64,000 nucleotides of DNA from Ascaphus truei (lineage: Eukaryota > Chordata > Amphibia > Anura > Ascaphidae): positions 114,189,306 to 114,253,305 of the forward strand of contig CM071571.1 of assembly GCA_036426205.1 (NCBI GenBank), in the 5' to 3' direction. Under the pieces are notes generated by a model. It saw only the letters and a list, made by a program, of their open reading frames with translations, was not told the DNA's origin and searched no databases. A program made the translations under genes and the position numbers. This document shows positions 1 to 11,826 of the stretch, piece by piece. Position 1 is the stretch's first letter. The number at the start of each line of letters is the position of its first letter.

Positions 1-1190
1 CAATCGCAATGACTGTCAGGAGCCCAGGATCTTTATTGTGATGAAGACAAAAATGCCTTGATACTCTGTGTCATTAGGCTCCTTGCCACATTTCTCCTAT
101 GTTCAAGATACCTTACATTAAGATAACAAAGTTCTCCCAATGTACTGCATCCCACAGGGACAACTCAGCCTGTACACACAACATATTGCGTCAGGAATTC
201 AATACGCTCTTTAACTTCATGTTTGCTACCGTTGATGTGTGATAAAAAATGTATGCTTTAAACAAATCTGTCTACACATAATGCATCTAGACTTATTACA
301 CCTAAAGATCCCATTTCTACCAACAACTTTATTGGAGAAAGTTTTCAATTTGCTGGGTGCTATTACATTCTTGACATTCATTGCCTTCTTGAAACTATAG
401 GTGCTCTATTAGTTAATGATTTTTTTAGGTGTGAATCACATTGCATAATTTTAGAATGTGTATTTAAAATCCTTGAAATCTTATTTGCAGATGTGTTGAA
501 TTTATTGACAAATTTGGAGAGGCCAGATTTAGCCTGGTTTGCAACAACTCCAGACTTCACACCTTCCCTTTTTGGCAAGATATCTATTGCATGACTCACT
601 CATAAGAACTCCTCTCTCTAGTACCTTGGCTTTGGAAAAGGACTCTTCAATAATGGATTTCTTATAACCCTTTTCCAGAAATCAATCTTTAAGGATTATT
701 GATTGATGTTCAAAATCTGGTTCAATGGAACAGTTTCTCCTAAGATGGCTGAATTGTCTGAACGGGATGTTATTGAGCCACTTTTGATGATGACAACTTT
801 TGGCATGCAGATAACTATTAGCTGATACGTCCTTGAAATGTACCTTTATCTGAATGTTCATATTCTCATCAACGAACAGAGAAAGGTTAAGAAAGATCCT
901 CTGTTCGTTGTAAATGGCATTAGTGAATTTAAGACCTTGTTCGTTAGGCACAAAACTTTCAAAGATGTTCTCGAGGTCCAAATAATAATAATTTTGTCAA
1001 TGAAACGGCCATAGTACACAAGGCCCGCCCCAGCTCTAGATAGGCCCAGATGTTATTGAGCGCCCAGAAAAAGGTTCGCATAGCTAGGGGCGAACCTGGT
1101 TCCCATGGACGTTCCACAGATCTGAAGATAGAATAGTTTATTAAACAACAAATAATTTTGGGACAAGATGAATCTAATGCCACTCAACAA
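1..1190 (-). pseudogene. Penelope-like element: RT C-terminal half and start of GIY-YIG endonuclease
   Basis: Reading right to left, a Penelope-like reverse transcriptase enters near 1190 with a decayed copy of the motif that follows 'MGTRFAPSYANLF' in the family (about 1050-1115). It continues through a stretch ending in the characteristic KSCHHQKWLNNIP-type block (about 740-800) and an arginine-rich segment (682-740). A second block (378-599) matches the connector after the RT. Further left, CPCGMQYIGRT (about 130-170) looks like the start of a GIY-YIG endonuclease, the nuclease that primes PLE insertion. Frames change several times and stops interrupt the coding, so it is dead. The window start cuts the element. 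Confidence 0.8.
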
Positions 1191-1243
1191 AAATTGCTGT
1201 TGCACATTTGAAAGATTGTTATTTGTATGGTGTTAATGGTTGA

Positions 1244-1296
1244 AAGGTACTGTTGCAGACCTGTCTAAGACATGTGAATGTGCTCACAAGTGATAT
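1244..1296 (+). repeat. Partial copy of octamer-containing 113-bp MITE
   Basis: The stretch around GCAGACCTGTCTAAGACATG matches the right half of the short inverted-repeat element at 31265-31377. The left half is missing, and a CA microsatellite begins just downstream. Confidence 0.5.
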
Positions 1297-1313
1297 TCTT
1301 TATTGGCTATATG

Positions 1314-1319
1314 CTAACA

Positions 1320-1362
<43 letters not shown>

Positions 1363-1423
1363 CAAACACACACAACACACACAACACACACACACACACA
1401 CCCACACACACACACACACACAC
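1314..1423. repeat. (CA)n microsatellite
   Basis: About 100 bases of CA dinucleotide with a few AACA and CCCA interruptions. The open frames here are low-complexity artefacts. Confidence 0.97.
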
Positions 1424-1690
1424 TACCATAAAACTCGAAAACACCAAAATGATTTAAAAATATATATATTTTCAAGAGAATAATAATAAAAAAAAAACAG
1501 CAATACAAAAATACAAGTAGTCTCTCTCTTCTTTCCGGTACATTTTATTTTCTTCTACCCAGCCTGTTCTTTGATGTTTTGCTCTGTAAAAGATAGAGAC
1601 AATATTAAATATTGACCTGAACGCCACCACGATTTCATCAAGATTAATAATCACTTTTGGGAATACATTTACTACTAAACATTATTAAAT

Positions 1691-1736
1691 GCCTTGATAA
1701 AGCGCTTTGGGAAGCGTGAAACATTGGTGGGGCAAC
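1691..1736 (+). ncRNA. Hammerhead-ribozyme-like motif, degenerate
   Basis: The order is TGCC, a UUGAUAA stretch in place of the CUGANGA core, a stem GCGCTT/AAGCGT with a TGGG loop, GAAA, then a GGCA that can pair with the first TGCC. It resembles the stronger motifs at 29683 and 63524. The core departs from consensus, so activity is doubtful. Hammerheads in PLE terminal repeats are established knowledge; assignment here is inference. Confidence 0.35.
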
Positions 1737-1739
1737 ACT

Positions 1740-2520
1740 TTCCTCTTATTTGTCCATCATAACCAATAAATAATTTTTTCTGGGAAACGCACTTTCCTCT
1801 TTATTCTACATTGGATACTTTTTGTAGTGCTCTGCCATTTTTTCCTGTTTCTATAAACATTATTAACAATGGATTTTTGGAGCGGTTTTTGAGGGTCTGG
1901 GTCAAGACTGATGCGTAGAGTACAGTTCATTACTGGGTTCAATGTTATGTTTAAATTAAGTAAACATGTACTCCTCCCCATAGACATGGTGGTTCCAGGG
2001 AAGTACCCTTCTATGCCTCAAAAATCAATTTATGTTGTCTTTCACCGATTTGACTATTAGCGAGTCTAGTATGTAATGAGATTTGATTTCATCCATAATT
2101 ATTTTCCGTAAATTCAAAGTTAGCACTGTCTTTCCCTTCTTGCAATCATAATTCAAAACTTTGACCCACTGATTGTACAGCCTAAAAAGAAGATCCACCT
2201 TGGCCGCCATTCTGTTCCTGTATTGCAGTGTTTGGTTGCAAGGTATTTCCTGAGCCCTTATCTCTTCCAGTATGCGCACAGAATACGGGAGATGTACACA
2301 AACGGATACCAAATTATGCATATACAAGCCTTGTTAGCTCGCTCAGGTGTCGAGGTATCTCATAAAGTTGTCAGGCTATCATGCCAAGGGAAAGAATAAA
2401 AGTATAAATCGGATTCGCACGGTCAGAACAAAGTTAGTACTGTACATTATACAGCAATGAATATTGGGATGGTGAGGTGGCACAAGGAGAGATACATTGC
2501 GTGTATAAAATGCACTGTGT
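1740..2520. other. Unassigned sequence beside the PLE remnant
   Basis: Contains a 100-codon open frame on the minus strand (2025-2327) and a 76-codon one (1757-1987). Neither translation is recognised. They may belong to the same degraded retroelement as the PLE fragment, but no motif supports that. Confidence 0.3.
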
Positions 2521-2582
2521 GTGTGTGTATAAATATATATATATATATAGATATATCTATATATATATCTATATCTATATAT
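2516..2582. repeat. TG then (TATATC/TA)n microsatellite
   Basis: A short TG run passes into alternating TA with TATATC interruptions. It ends directly at the MITE that follows. Confidence 0.9.
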
Positions 2583-2983
2583 ACTGCACCGACACACTTT
2601 ATTCGAGCAAATACCCAGTATGTACCTGGCAGATACCTGGAATGCGCCGCTCCTCACCTCTGACAAGCCCCGTTGCGTTTGCCTTCCCAGCCTGGGTTCA
2701 TGCCTGGCTGACGGGCGGCTGATCTGTTAAATGATAATTATTAGGATTTAATAGGCTGCAATGCTTCGCGTGTCTACCAGATGGCATAAATTCATGAATT
2801 GTAATGCAGTATATATATATATATACTGTGCAGTATTGCAGCCAGCGGGAATAAAATGCTTCAATCCCTGCCTGGAAAATACCTCAATGCACTCGGGCAG
2901 AAAACAGTCACAAACCTCAATACACCCGGGTATACCCGAATTCGTGGGACTAGCCGAGCTCGAATAAAGTGTGGCGCCAGTGT
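2583..2983. mobile_element. MITE with ~25-bp terminal inverted repeats, TA-flanked
   Basis: Left end CACACTTTATTCGAGC (about 2592-2607) and right end GCTCGAATAAAGTGTG (2958-2973) are inverted copies, extended outward by an imperfect CACTGGCGC. Both sides sit in TA repeats, which fits a TA target duplication as used by Tc1/mariner-type elements. The interior is non-coding with a TATA tract near 2810-2826. A similar end sequence occurs near 4187. Confidence 0.6.
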
Positions 2984-3047
2984 ATATATATATAGATATA
3001 TATATAGATATATATATGTGTAGGTATATATATATATATATATATAG
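2982..3047. repeat. (TA)n / TATAGA microsatellite
   Basis: Alternating TA with GATA interruptions directly right of the MITE. Confidence 0.9.
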
Positions 3048-3049
3048 CC

Positions 3050-4420
3050 CTTTTTCTGACACGCTAAGCGACTACGGGTAACTGCATGCACCTGCGGCTC
3101 CAGGAGATCTGAGCCTCTGCTAGCTGGGAGCCTAGGGTAACACTTATAGCGCAGCGCCTCCACTTACCCAGGATCCCCGTGATGTGAGATTCCCCTGGGC
3201 AAGAAACATATACACACACATGTATGATGCAACCAACTTTACTATATGCACAATAACCTTAGCACTCTATCATATTATTACACACGCAGCATATAACCCA
3301 ACACATAACCTATAATGCAATATAACCTTAACGCAGCTAAATGATAATGTCATTATAACGTGAGTGGCTCGGCCACGCTCTTAATGAGTATTGTCCTGTA
3401 CAGTAGTGGCTCAGTCACGCTCTTAATGAGTATGTCCGGGTCCCGCCACCGCGTGCCCCACACACCGTGTCCTTGCGCTAGTAGCTAGAATAACTCCGTG
3501 TATTAGGCCTTTGGTCACTCACTAGTGTCCTCAAAGAGTTACGCCTAAGGCGGGATCAGCGCCTGTTGACTGGTGTTGGTGCACCTAACGTAAATACCTT
3601 CCGGTCACGGCGGTGACCGGTAATGCTTCGAAAAGGATCAGCCGAAACCTTGCTTGTCTTTGATGTGTGCAGTGCAGCTGTCTGGTCCCAAGCAGCTCAC
3701 CAGCAAACCTGCTCCGCACGCTTTTCCCTAACTGTCTACACAGTAAGGTGACTGATCGCTACCACTATGGGCGTCCCTGCAGCACAGCAACCTACTGTGG
3801 CTCAGGGGTTTCTCCTAAGGGCCTGCGGGGTAAAGCTAGCCTATGCAGGCGGGTCATGGACCCCCTGAACGCATTCACCCTCCTCCTTTACCTTACAGAA
3901 CCCCTCTCACTAGCGTGGCCTTTCCCCCACGCTTCCCTTTCCTGCCCGTGTCATCCTAGCCTCCTAATTGGTTCTTCCCATCAGGTGACTGCCCAGGAGC
4001 TCATGGGAATTGTAGTTTCTCCATGGAGCCTCTCTGCCTAATCTGCACAGACACACAGCTCAGCTATTTCATCAGCCACTGCCTGTCTGACTCTGCTCTA
4101 ATACACTGCAACACAGTTGCAGATACTCCACAAGCCTCTCACTGAACAGAATCAAACACCAGCTGAACACACACTGAACACACATACACTGGCGAACAAC
4201 TTTATTCTTACTTGGCTAGCTCCGCGAATTTCAGAGGACCACGGTGATGTGCGGTTTTGTGTCGTTTTCTCCCGGGGTATATAGCGTTATATTCGCGGCT
4301 GAGATTTAAGCATTTTATTCCCGTTGGCTGCAATACTGCAATGCCGTGTAAAAAATGCATGGGGGCGTTTGCGAGCTGTTGTCTTTAAAGCCGTCCCCTA
4401 TAACCCCTAACATACAGTAC
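3050..4420. other. Unassigned, possible LTR-like sequence with a 44-bp tandem pair
   Basis: No protein is recognised. Two copies of a GTGGCTCRGYCACGCTCTT unit lie 44 bases apart (about 3362 and 3406). Density of short GC-rich blocks suggests a decayed repeat, possibly an LTR, but no termini or target duplication were found. The 124-codon frame at 3667-4041 has no recognisable motif. Confidence 0.3.
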
Positions 4421-4435
4421 TGTACATTTTTATTC

Positions 4436-4695
4436 ATAGTGTACATGTACAGGGGGTCTCCGAGTTGAACCGCATTGGTTTCAGGTCGGGGGACCCCCTG
4501 CTCTTCGAGATACAGCCCCCTTTATGAGGTGCCGGTATCCCTCTGCGTTTAAAGATCCCGATCACGTGACCGCGGCCTGTAAAGCAAGCAGAGGGATACC
4601 GGCACCCCCTAAAGGGGCCTGTATCTCGGGGAGCAGGGGGTCCCCGGACCTAAAACCACAGCGGTTCTGCTCCGGAGACCCTCTGCACATCTACA
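4436..4695. repeat. Module A (hairpin around a CACGTG core), copy 1
   Basis: A self-complementary block: GAGCAGGGGGTC-type ends, GATACAGCCCC and its complement GGGGCCTGTATCTC, and a centre with ATCACGTGAC. The same module recurs at 5262-5515, 9795-10030, 26480-26690, 42283-42350 (half) and 55095-55275. It is non-coding and looks like part of a non-autonomous foldback transposon family. Confidence 0.75.
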
Positions 4696-4729
4696 CTGTG
4701 AATAAAAAACATATATAAATAAAAACTCA

Positions 4730-4922
4730 TTCCTTACCTTAGCGGCTATGTGCTATGGTAACGAAGCAGCATTTCTGTATTTTAATAATATTGTACAGTG
4801 ACCAGGGGGTCCCCTGAGCCAGAAATGAATGCTCAGGAGACCCCCTGCTCCTGCACAATATTATTAAAAATACAGAAATGCTGCTTCATTACCTTACTGT
4901 ATAGCCGCTAAGGCAATGAAGG
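4730..4922. repeat. Module B (TAGCGGCTAT hairpin), copy 1
   Basis: Arms carry AGCAGCATTTCTGTATTTT and its complement around a centre of CCAGGGGGTCCCC / GGAGACCCCCTG. Related copies are at 5567-5735 and 9560-9745, always next to module A. Confidence 0.7.
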
Positions 4923-4929
4923 GGTTTAC

Positions 4930-5158
4930 TCACCGTGCCCGCTTTATTGTGGGTAGCGGGGGTGGGTGAGGGGGGTATTTGGCCCTTGGTGTGAGTTTAG
5001 GACCTGCAGGGGGGTTGCGGGTGCACTTAACCCCTTCACGGCCGTAGCAGTTAATACCGCTACGGTCATGAAGGGGTTAAGCCCTCCCGCTACCCCCCGC
5101 AAGCCCTAAACAGCCACTGTTGGGGCTAATACCCCCTTCACCCACCCCCACTACCCAA
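4930..5158. repeat. Module C palindrome (TAGCGGTTAATACCGCTA type)
   Basis: Symmetric block centred near 5060 on GTAGCAGTTAATACCGCTAC. G-rich sequence with GGGTGGGTGA lies to the left and its C-rich complement to the right. It is the best-spread repeat in the window. Confidence 0.7.
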
Positions 5159-5159
5159 A

Positions 5160-6446
5160 ATAAAAAAAACTCACACACAGCAGCCGCCAAAAAATAAATA
5201 AATAAATAAGATGAACTCTAAATAAATACATTTGAAATACATTTTATTCTTTATGGTAGATGTGCAGGTGGGGGTCTCCGGAGCTGGAACCGCTTGGTTT
5301 AAGGTCAGGGGACCCCCTGCCTCCCCGAGATACAGCCCCCCTTATGAGGTGGCGCCGGCATCCCTCTGCGTTTCAAGGTCCCCGATCACGTGACCGCGGC
5401 CTTTAAACAAGCAGGAGGGATACCGGCACCCCCTAAGGGGCCTGTATCTCGGGAGCAGGGGGTCCCCCTGACCTAAAACCACAGCGGTTTCTGCTCCGGA
5501 GACCTCTGCACATGTACAGTGTAAATAAAACACACATTTCAATAAACAATCATTTCTTTACCTTATCGGCTATGTGCTAGGGTAATGAAGCACATTTCTT
5601 GTATTTTAATAATATTGTACAGTGACAGGGGTTCCCTGAGCCGAAAATTAAGCTCAGGGACCCCCTGCTCCTGCACATATATTAAATACAGAAATGCTGC
5701 TTCTTTCCATAGACGTATGCCGCCAAGGCAATGAAGGGTTAAGGTAGAAATAAACAATAAATACATTACATACTGTACATATTTTAATTTGGCTTTAAAC
5801 CTCCCTGTCTCATACCACTGTAATCTATGTAAAAAAAAAACTCCCCCATTTTGTGTTTGAAGCTTCCCTGCCTCACTGTAATCTATGTAAAAAAAACCTC
5901 ACCCCTATTTGTGTGAAGCTTCCCTGCCTTCACTGTAATCTAGTAAAAAACCCTCCCCCTATTGTGGGTGGAAGCTTCCCCGCGTTCACTGTAAATCTAT
6001 GTAAAAACCCACCCCCCTTTGTGTCTGCTAAATTTCCCTGCTTTGACTAATCTTGTAAGCCCACCCCTCCCTCCTATTGTTTCATTAAACTCTGCCTGGC
6101 CTTGTTTTCTGTGAGTGCAGTGTTACTGTATAGTAATGGGGAGGGGGATACCGTTTAAATAACCACAACCCACCCCACTACCCCGACGCCCCCCTCCGAC
6201 TGCTTGCGGCAAAACAGAGACAAATTAAAACATCAAACCAAGTAATGTCCCCTAACCCCTTAATCCCATAGCGGTTATTAACCGCTACGTAATTAAGGGT
6301 TAACCCACCCTCACCCACCACTCGGGATGCCTACATACCCTCCCACACTAAACACCACCCCCCCCCCCCGTGAGTGCCTAACCACCCATGAACCCACCAG
6401 GATGCCTACCCACATACCGTTGGGTGAAAACCCCCCCCCCCACCCA
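5160..6446. repeat. Left arm of giant foldback
   Basis: Reading inward this arm holds a CAGCAGCCGCC segment, module A, module B, several AAGCTTCCCTGCCTTCACTG units (about 5850-6040) and a C-rich block near 6300-6446. The same order appears inverted at 8975-10140. Arms match over most of their length with indels. No coding capacity was recognised. Confidence 0.8.
5800..6060. repeat. Short tandem array of ~60-bp GAAGCTTCCCTGC units
   Basis: Four or five diverged copies of a unit with GAAGCTTCCCTGC...CACTGTAATCTATGTAAAAA. The inverted arm carries the same array with fewer units (9405-9500). Confidence 0.7.
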
Positions 6447-6479
6447 CCCCATATCCCCCACACATAACAATCCACGTAT

Positions 6480-6870
6480 TAAAGGATGTGACGTACAACA
6501 CCCAATCAAGTTGATGGGTAGTTCCCACGCTCTGATTGCTCTAGTACCCATGTACAGAGCTTTCAATGACAGTCACATCCTTTTTCTCCCCCCAACCTCT
6601 GTCACATGGTATACTACGAGCCAATCAGAGTAGGGATGTGTTCCCATGCCTCTGATTGGCTACCATACCATGTGAAGGGCGGCCATGTGCCTTTTCATGA
6701 CGTCATTTAAAGGCAATTGAACAAAGCCATTCTGATTGGCTGTCTTTCATATCCCTTTAAGTGACTCTCACATTTTTTTTTTATCGGCCCAAAACACATG
6801 TTTTCAACGGCCCAATCAGGACCGTGGGAACCATATCGAAAAATGTGACGTCATAGGCCTTTTAACATAC
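6480..6870. repeat. CCAAT-box and CATGTGA palindrome block, copy 1
   Basis: Repeated CCAATCA / TGATTGG motifs in both orientations, several CATGTGA or TGACGTCA-like motifs, and CCCTTTAAG. It resembles 42590-43010 in order and spacing. Whether the motifs bind NF-Y or CREB-type proteins is untested. Confidence 0.6.
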
Positions 6871-7804
6871 CTATGTCTCTCATTTTTGACCAGACGCTGC
6901 GGAGGAAGACCTCCGGAGCAAGAAAAGACCAGGCGTGTCCGCAGATGGGAGAAGATCCCGCCCCGCTGGAAGTGCGATAGAGAAAGAATTAACAGATGAA
7001 TGGATATCACAAATAGAAGAACCCGTGATTGATTTTGGATTTTTAGATTAATATTTATTTTTTTATGTGTTTATTATTTTATTGGTTCCTGATCGCAACG
7101 GGAATCAGTGGCGCAAGTAATGGTAAAGTGAACTAAGAATGTATTTATTTAACTTGTTATATTTTTCAAAAGGTTTTTTACATGTGGTATTTTTTTTTTT
7201 GTGTGTATAATCTTGTCTTGCCACTGTATGTAATGTATTATGTATATATGTCTAGAGAGATTATACATACTACCGGGTAAGAAGTGATGTTGTTTTAAAA
7301 GCTTATTTGAGTGTTTTTAAATAATTAATTTGTCTATGCTGCTATGCTTTATTGTGAGTTTCAACGTATTTAAAATTAGATATAGTGTATTCCTATGGTG
7401 TTGTATTGTGTGTTTGAGGGAGGTCAGCGATAGCCTTGTTTTAAAGGTGGATTTTGGATTGGTACTTATATTTTTTCACAGGCTAAATTGTTTCTGCTCC
7501 AGGCGTGAATTAGTTAATTGTTTCATTGTCAGAAGGGAGTGTGAATTGTTTAGGGATGTAAATATGATTATATTGATTTTTGTTTACTTGGTTGATTCAT
7601 TGCATATGTCTATGGATGCTAATTTTGCATCATTTATTCTGGAATGTGAGGTGTTTCATTGGCTTGTGATGTATATAGATTGTGAATCAGTTGAGGATTA
7701 TAAAGGAAATTGATTTTAATGTAGCGTCTGTATGGAGAAGTGTTTGGTTGTAGGACAGTATAGTTTTGATAACACCTTCTACATTTATTTGTATATTGGT
7801 TCAT

Positions 7805-7932
7805 CGTGTGTATATATACTGTGTGTAGTATATCATATACTATACTATATATATATTAATATATATATCTCTAATATATATATAATATCTATATTTCTAT
7901 ATATATATATTATATATATATCTGATATAATA
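7805..7932. repeat. (TA)n microsatellite
   Basis: Long TA tracts with CT and GT interruptions. Confidence 0.9.
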
Positions 7933-8428
7933 AAGTTGCACTGAGAAAGCCACTGTACAATTCATAGGTGAAGGGTGGGTATCGGCCACTGTGGCTTAAC
8001 CCCTTAACACCTTTGCGGTTATTATCTGATAACGGTGTTTAAGGGGTTAAATTGATATCTGAATGTATTGGCAATGTTTTGGCTTGTCTTTGCTATGTAT
8101 GTTGTGGGCAAGACAAGGATTTGCTGGCGACTGAACACTTCGTATTGATGAGGTCAGTAGTACTTTATTTATGGGTATATGCTAGTTAATGTTTTTAATC
8201 ATTGGGCAATTAATATTATCCCATATCTGGATAGATTGTTATATTTGCACATTATTGGTACTGTAGGTGTTGGGGGGAGGTGTATGTATTGAATTAAGGC
8301 CAGGCGTTTATTTTTTTACCATTCAGGGTTGGTTTCCGTGTTCTCGCGTGGGACCTCTGGAGACCACCTGCGGTATCCTCGGGTATCCCAGGGTATCAGG
8401 CTGGTGTTCCACGGGTGACCACATGCGG

Positions 8429-8595
8429 GGATGATGATGTGTGGTCCCACTTCTGTGTGGGGCACCGCGACCCGTAGTCTGCAGGGATGATATGTGGTGT
8501 CCCCTTCTGGGGGCACCGTGCCGCCCCGTAGGTGCGTGGATGAGATGTGTGGTCCCACTTCTGTGGGGGCACTGCTGACCCTTAGTGAGCACCCG
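8429..8595. repeat. GC-rich tandem repeat, ~55-bp unit, three copies
   Basis: Three diverged units share GATATGTGGT, CCACTTCTG and GGGGGCACCG. Open frames across it arise from base composition. Confidence 0.7.
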
Positions 8596-8974
8596 GAGTT
8601 CCCCGACCTACCAGAAAGGGAACCACCTAGGCCATCAGACACCTGTGGTCTGCCCGGGCTCTCAGACATCCGCGGGCTAACCGTGGGGATCCCAATTGTG
8701 CCCACGTGACCCAAGGAGACCACCTTGGGGGCCATGGTGCTTGCGGGATCCCCAGCGGCCTCCAGAACCTGTGTAAAAAGGGCTACTGGTAAACTGTAGG
8801 TCTGTCTTCCAGGTTCCCCCGCCAGCCCACCGGGACTCGCATGGGGCTGCGTTATAACCCTGTATTAAAAGGATAATTCTTGTATTTATGGGGGGGGGGG
8901 GGGGTGGGTAATGTATTTAATAAATATAATGACTTTTATTGTGGGGTCACTGTACTATGTTTTTATTGTGGGTA

Positions 8975-10140
8975 CTGGGGTGGGGGGGGGGGTGTTTCCC
9001 CAACGGTATGTGGGTAGGCCTCCCTTGTGGGTACTGGGTGGGTTAGGCCTCACGGGGGCGGGGAGTGTGGGAGGGTAGTATGGCAATCCCGAGTGGGTGG
9101 TGAGGGGTGGGTAAACCCCTTAATACTGTAGGGTTTATACCCTATGGTTGATTAGCGCGGTTAGGGGACGTTACTTGTTGTATGTTTCATTTTTGTCTCT
9201 GTTTTTGCGAGCATCAGCGGAGGGCCCGTGGGTAGTGGAGTGTTGGTGTGGTTTTACCCGTTATCCCCTCCCCACTATTACAGTACGCACCTGCACTCAC
9301 GAGAAACACACGGCCAGGCAGATTTTACTGACACAATGGGGAAGGGGGGCTTACACAGATAGTCACACCCCAGCAAGGGAACTTACATGACCTACTAGGA
9401 GGGCGATTTTTTACATAGATTACAGTGAATGCAGGGAAGCTTCACACACAATAGGGGGAGGGTTTTTTACATAGATTACAGTGAAGGCAGGGAGGTTTAA
9501 AACACACATTAGAAATATGTACAGTATGTAATGTATTTATTGTTTATTCTGCCTTAACCCTTCATTGCCTTAGCGGCTATACGCTATGGTAATGAAGCAG
9601 CATTTCTGTATTTTTAATAAAATTGTGCAGGAGCAGGGGTTCCCCTGAGCATTAATTTCTGGCTCAGGGAACCCCCTGCTCACTGTACAATATTATTAAA
9701 ATACAGAAATGCTGCTTCATTACCATAGCACATAGCCGCTAAGGTAAAGAACGATTCTTTATTGATGTGTGTGTTTTATTTATACTGTACATGTGCAGAG
9801 GGTCTCCGGAGCAGAACCGCAGTGGTTTTAGGTCCGGGGACCCCCTGGGATACAGGCCCCTTTAGGGGGTACCGGTATCCCTCTGCTTGCTTTACAGGCC
9901 GCGGTCACGTGATCGGGACCTTGAAACGCAGAGGGATACTGGCACCTCATAAAGGGGGCTGTATCTCGGGGAGCAGGGGGTCCCCCGACCTGAAACCAAT
10001 GCGGTTCAGCTCCGGAGACCCTCTGCACATCTACACTATAAATAAAAATGTATTTCAAATGTATTTATTTATAGTCATTTATTATTTAGATTTATTTATT
10101 TATTTTTTGGCGGCTGCTGTGTGTGAGTTTTTTTTATTGA
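8975..10140. repeat. Right arm of giant foldback
   Basis: Inverted counterpart of 5160-6446, carrying in reverse order the G-rich block, the AAGCTTCACAC units, module B (9560-9745), module A (9795-10030) and the GGCGGCTGCTGTGTG segment (about 10106-10120). Confidence 0.8.
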
Positions 10141-10559
10141 CCACACACCGCAATGGCAGTCATCAGCTGTCACTCAATACACATAGATAAAGTCAGTATA
10201 TAACAATTAATTTCCAAAAATATCGACTTGACGTATAAAAAGTATTTCAGGTCACTGTTGTAGTGTGTGCTAACCCCAAGCTGTATAAATATATATATTT
10301 AAAAAAAAACTAAATTTAAGATCAATATAACAATAAATCAAAATCTTAAATAATCAATAAAAAAATATATATGTTATGTCCCTCCATTGCTTCTCTACTG
10401 TAGATGAGAAAATATATAAATGTATATATTCATAGTGTGTTGTTTCCCCGCTATGCCCCACAATTGATTCTCTCCCACTAGATAGTACAGTATCTATCAC
10501 ATACAGAACAGTTGAAGTGTATAAAAGTGCTAAAAACTAATATAAGTGAGTTTGCAATA
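10141..10559. other. AT-rich, no feature seen
   Basis: AT-rich intergenic sequence with short poly-A and TA runs. No protein motif or clear repeat boundary. Confidence 0.4.
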
Positions 10560-11124
10560 TAGTGATTTCAACAGATGTATGTAACGGGTAAATCAATGAT
10601 TAACCCACCAGGCGCTAAGAAATGGTACAGTCCTGCTGATTTGATTAATATATTCATGGGAAATAAGCATGGTCAACCCCAGACAGAATAAGTATAATGT
10701 GCGTGATATCTCTTCCAGCAACTGGCTCACTGCGAGCACCAAAAGAGTTGAGATAAAAAGACTCACGTGGCTGACTTTGGGGTTGTTGACACTGTGCCTG
10801 TCCTCTCTGGAATGATGTAGCTGCTCCTGCTACCAGATCTCGGCTTGATGTAGCATAAATGTTGGGACAGATGTGGCACCCCAGCACTGTGGAACGCCCA
10901 TGTCCTCTTCACCGCCAACCCTGCGTCCACTCCGGCGCGATGGGTGGTCACCTGACCGGCAGCATCAGCAAGGCTTTCGGGTTCATCCAAAGGAACAGCA
11001 AGTGATCTCCAGCAGCTCGGCGTGCAGGCGACGTAGACAGCGCTGCAGAAATCCTCCCAAGGGGGGTATGATCGCCGCGGCGATCATACCCCCCTTGGGA
11101 GGATTTCTGTAGTGATTTCAACAG
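10560..11124. mobile_element. Inserted segment flanked by 15-bp direct repeats
   Basis: TAGTGATTTCAACAG occurs at 10560-10574 and again at 11110-11124. A perfect 15-base pair of this kind fits a target duplication left by LINE-type retrotransposition. The 535 bases between show no protein I recognise. Their right end is a perfect palindrome that stops exactly at the second direct repeat. Confidence 0.65.
11046..11109. repeat. Perfect 64-bp palindrome
   Basis: Two 32-base arms with no spacer, centred on GATCGCCG|CGGCGATC. The outer ends are CAGAAATCC and GGATTTCTG. The right end touches the 15-bp direct repeat. Confidence 0.95.
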
Positions 11125-11826
11125 TCAGCTTCATCGTCTTATTGCAGTGTATTTGACGCGTTCAGTTTTGGGGAAAAAAAGACACTGATTTAATGACCAT
11201 ATAGAGGTTGTGTATAGCAAAGTTGCATATGGACGTACAGAACTAACGCTATAGTGCACACGTATCTACGGATTTCCATGCTGGGTGTTCGTGTCGATGA
11301 GAACAAAAGTTAATAAAATATTGCACATTATATTTACTTTCCATAGAAACCTTGTCAAACTTCATTGATGATTTCTGAAAAAATAAAAACAATGCTTTAA
11401 GTACACAACAGACATACTCAACAGACTGCACATGAGTGTATTAACATTGTAGTGAGCATGCATCAATTTATTTACGGACTGGCAATTCGTTTCATAACAA
11501 AAGATAACAATTCTGTATATTATATTTACCTTCATTAAAAACCACGCCAACTTTGCAGATGATACTTGGACAGGCAGCCAGAACTAGCCATAGAGGTAAA
11601 ATTAGGTTGAGATTGTTGCTGATCTGAAAGGTATATTCAGGTTGGTTGGGGGGTGGAGGTGTTCCTGTTGATACTCTTGAAACTCTAATTGTGGCTCATC
11701 AGATGGTAGCTCATTGCAAGATTGAGAAGTACAATTATTCTTGTTCCCGGTCCCGCTTCTCGTTTGTACCCTTCTCCTTTGGCCATGGTCAAACATACCG
11801 GCACATGCTGGTAGCAATGACCAATA
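11125..11826. other. No feature recognised
   Basis: Unique-looking AT-rich sequence. Short open frames on both strands show no known motif. Confidence 0.35.

Larger units (their letters stand above)
6447..8974. repeat. Central region of giant foldback
   Basis: The 2.5-kb loop between the arms. It has a CCAAT/CATGTGAC block (6480-6870), an AT-rich stretch without recognised genes (7000-8300), a TA microsatellite and a GC-rich tandem repeat. The 127-codon frame at 7330-7713 has no family motif and lies in T-rich DNA, so I do not call it. Confidence 0.6.

Noticed and set aside
1253..1508. Open frames of His/Thr and Val/Cys repeats
   Set aside because: They are translations of the CA microsatellite.
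7330..7713. 127-codon open frame
   Set aside because: T-rich, no motif, and located in the loop of a repeat.
5160..10140. CRISPR-like or bacterial repeat array
   Set aside because: Repeats are inverted modules of varying length in clearly eukaryotic DNA, without regular spacers.
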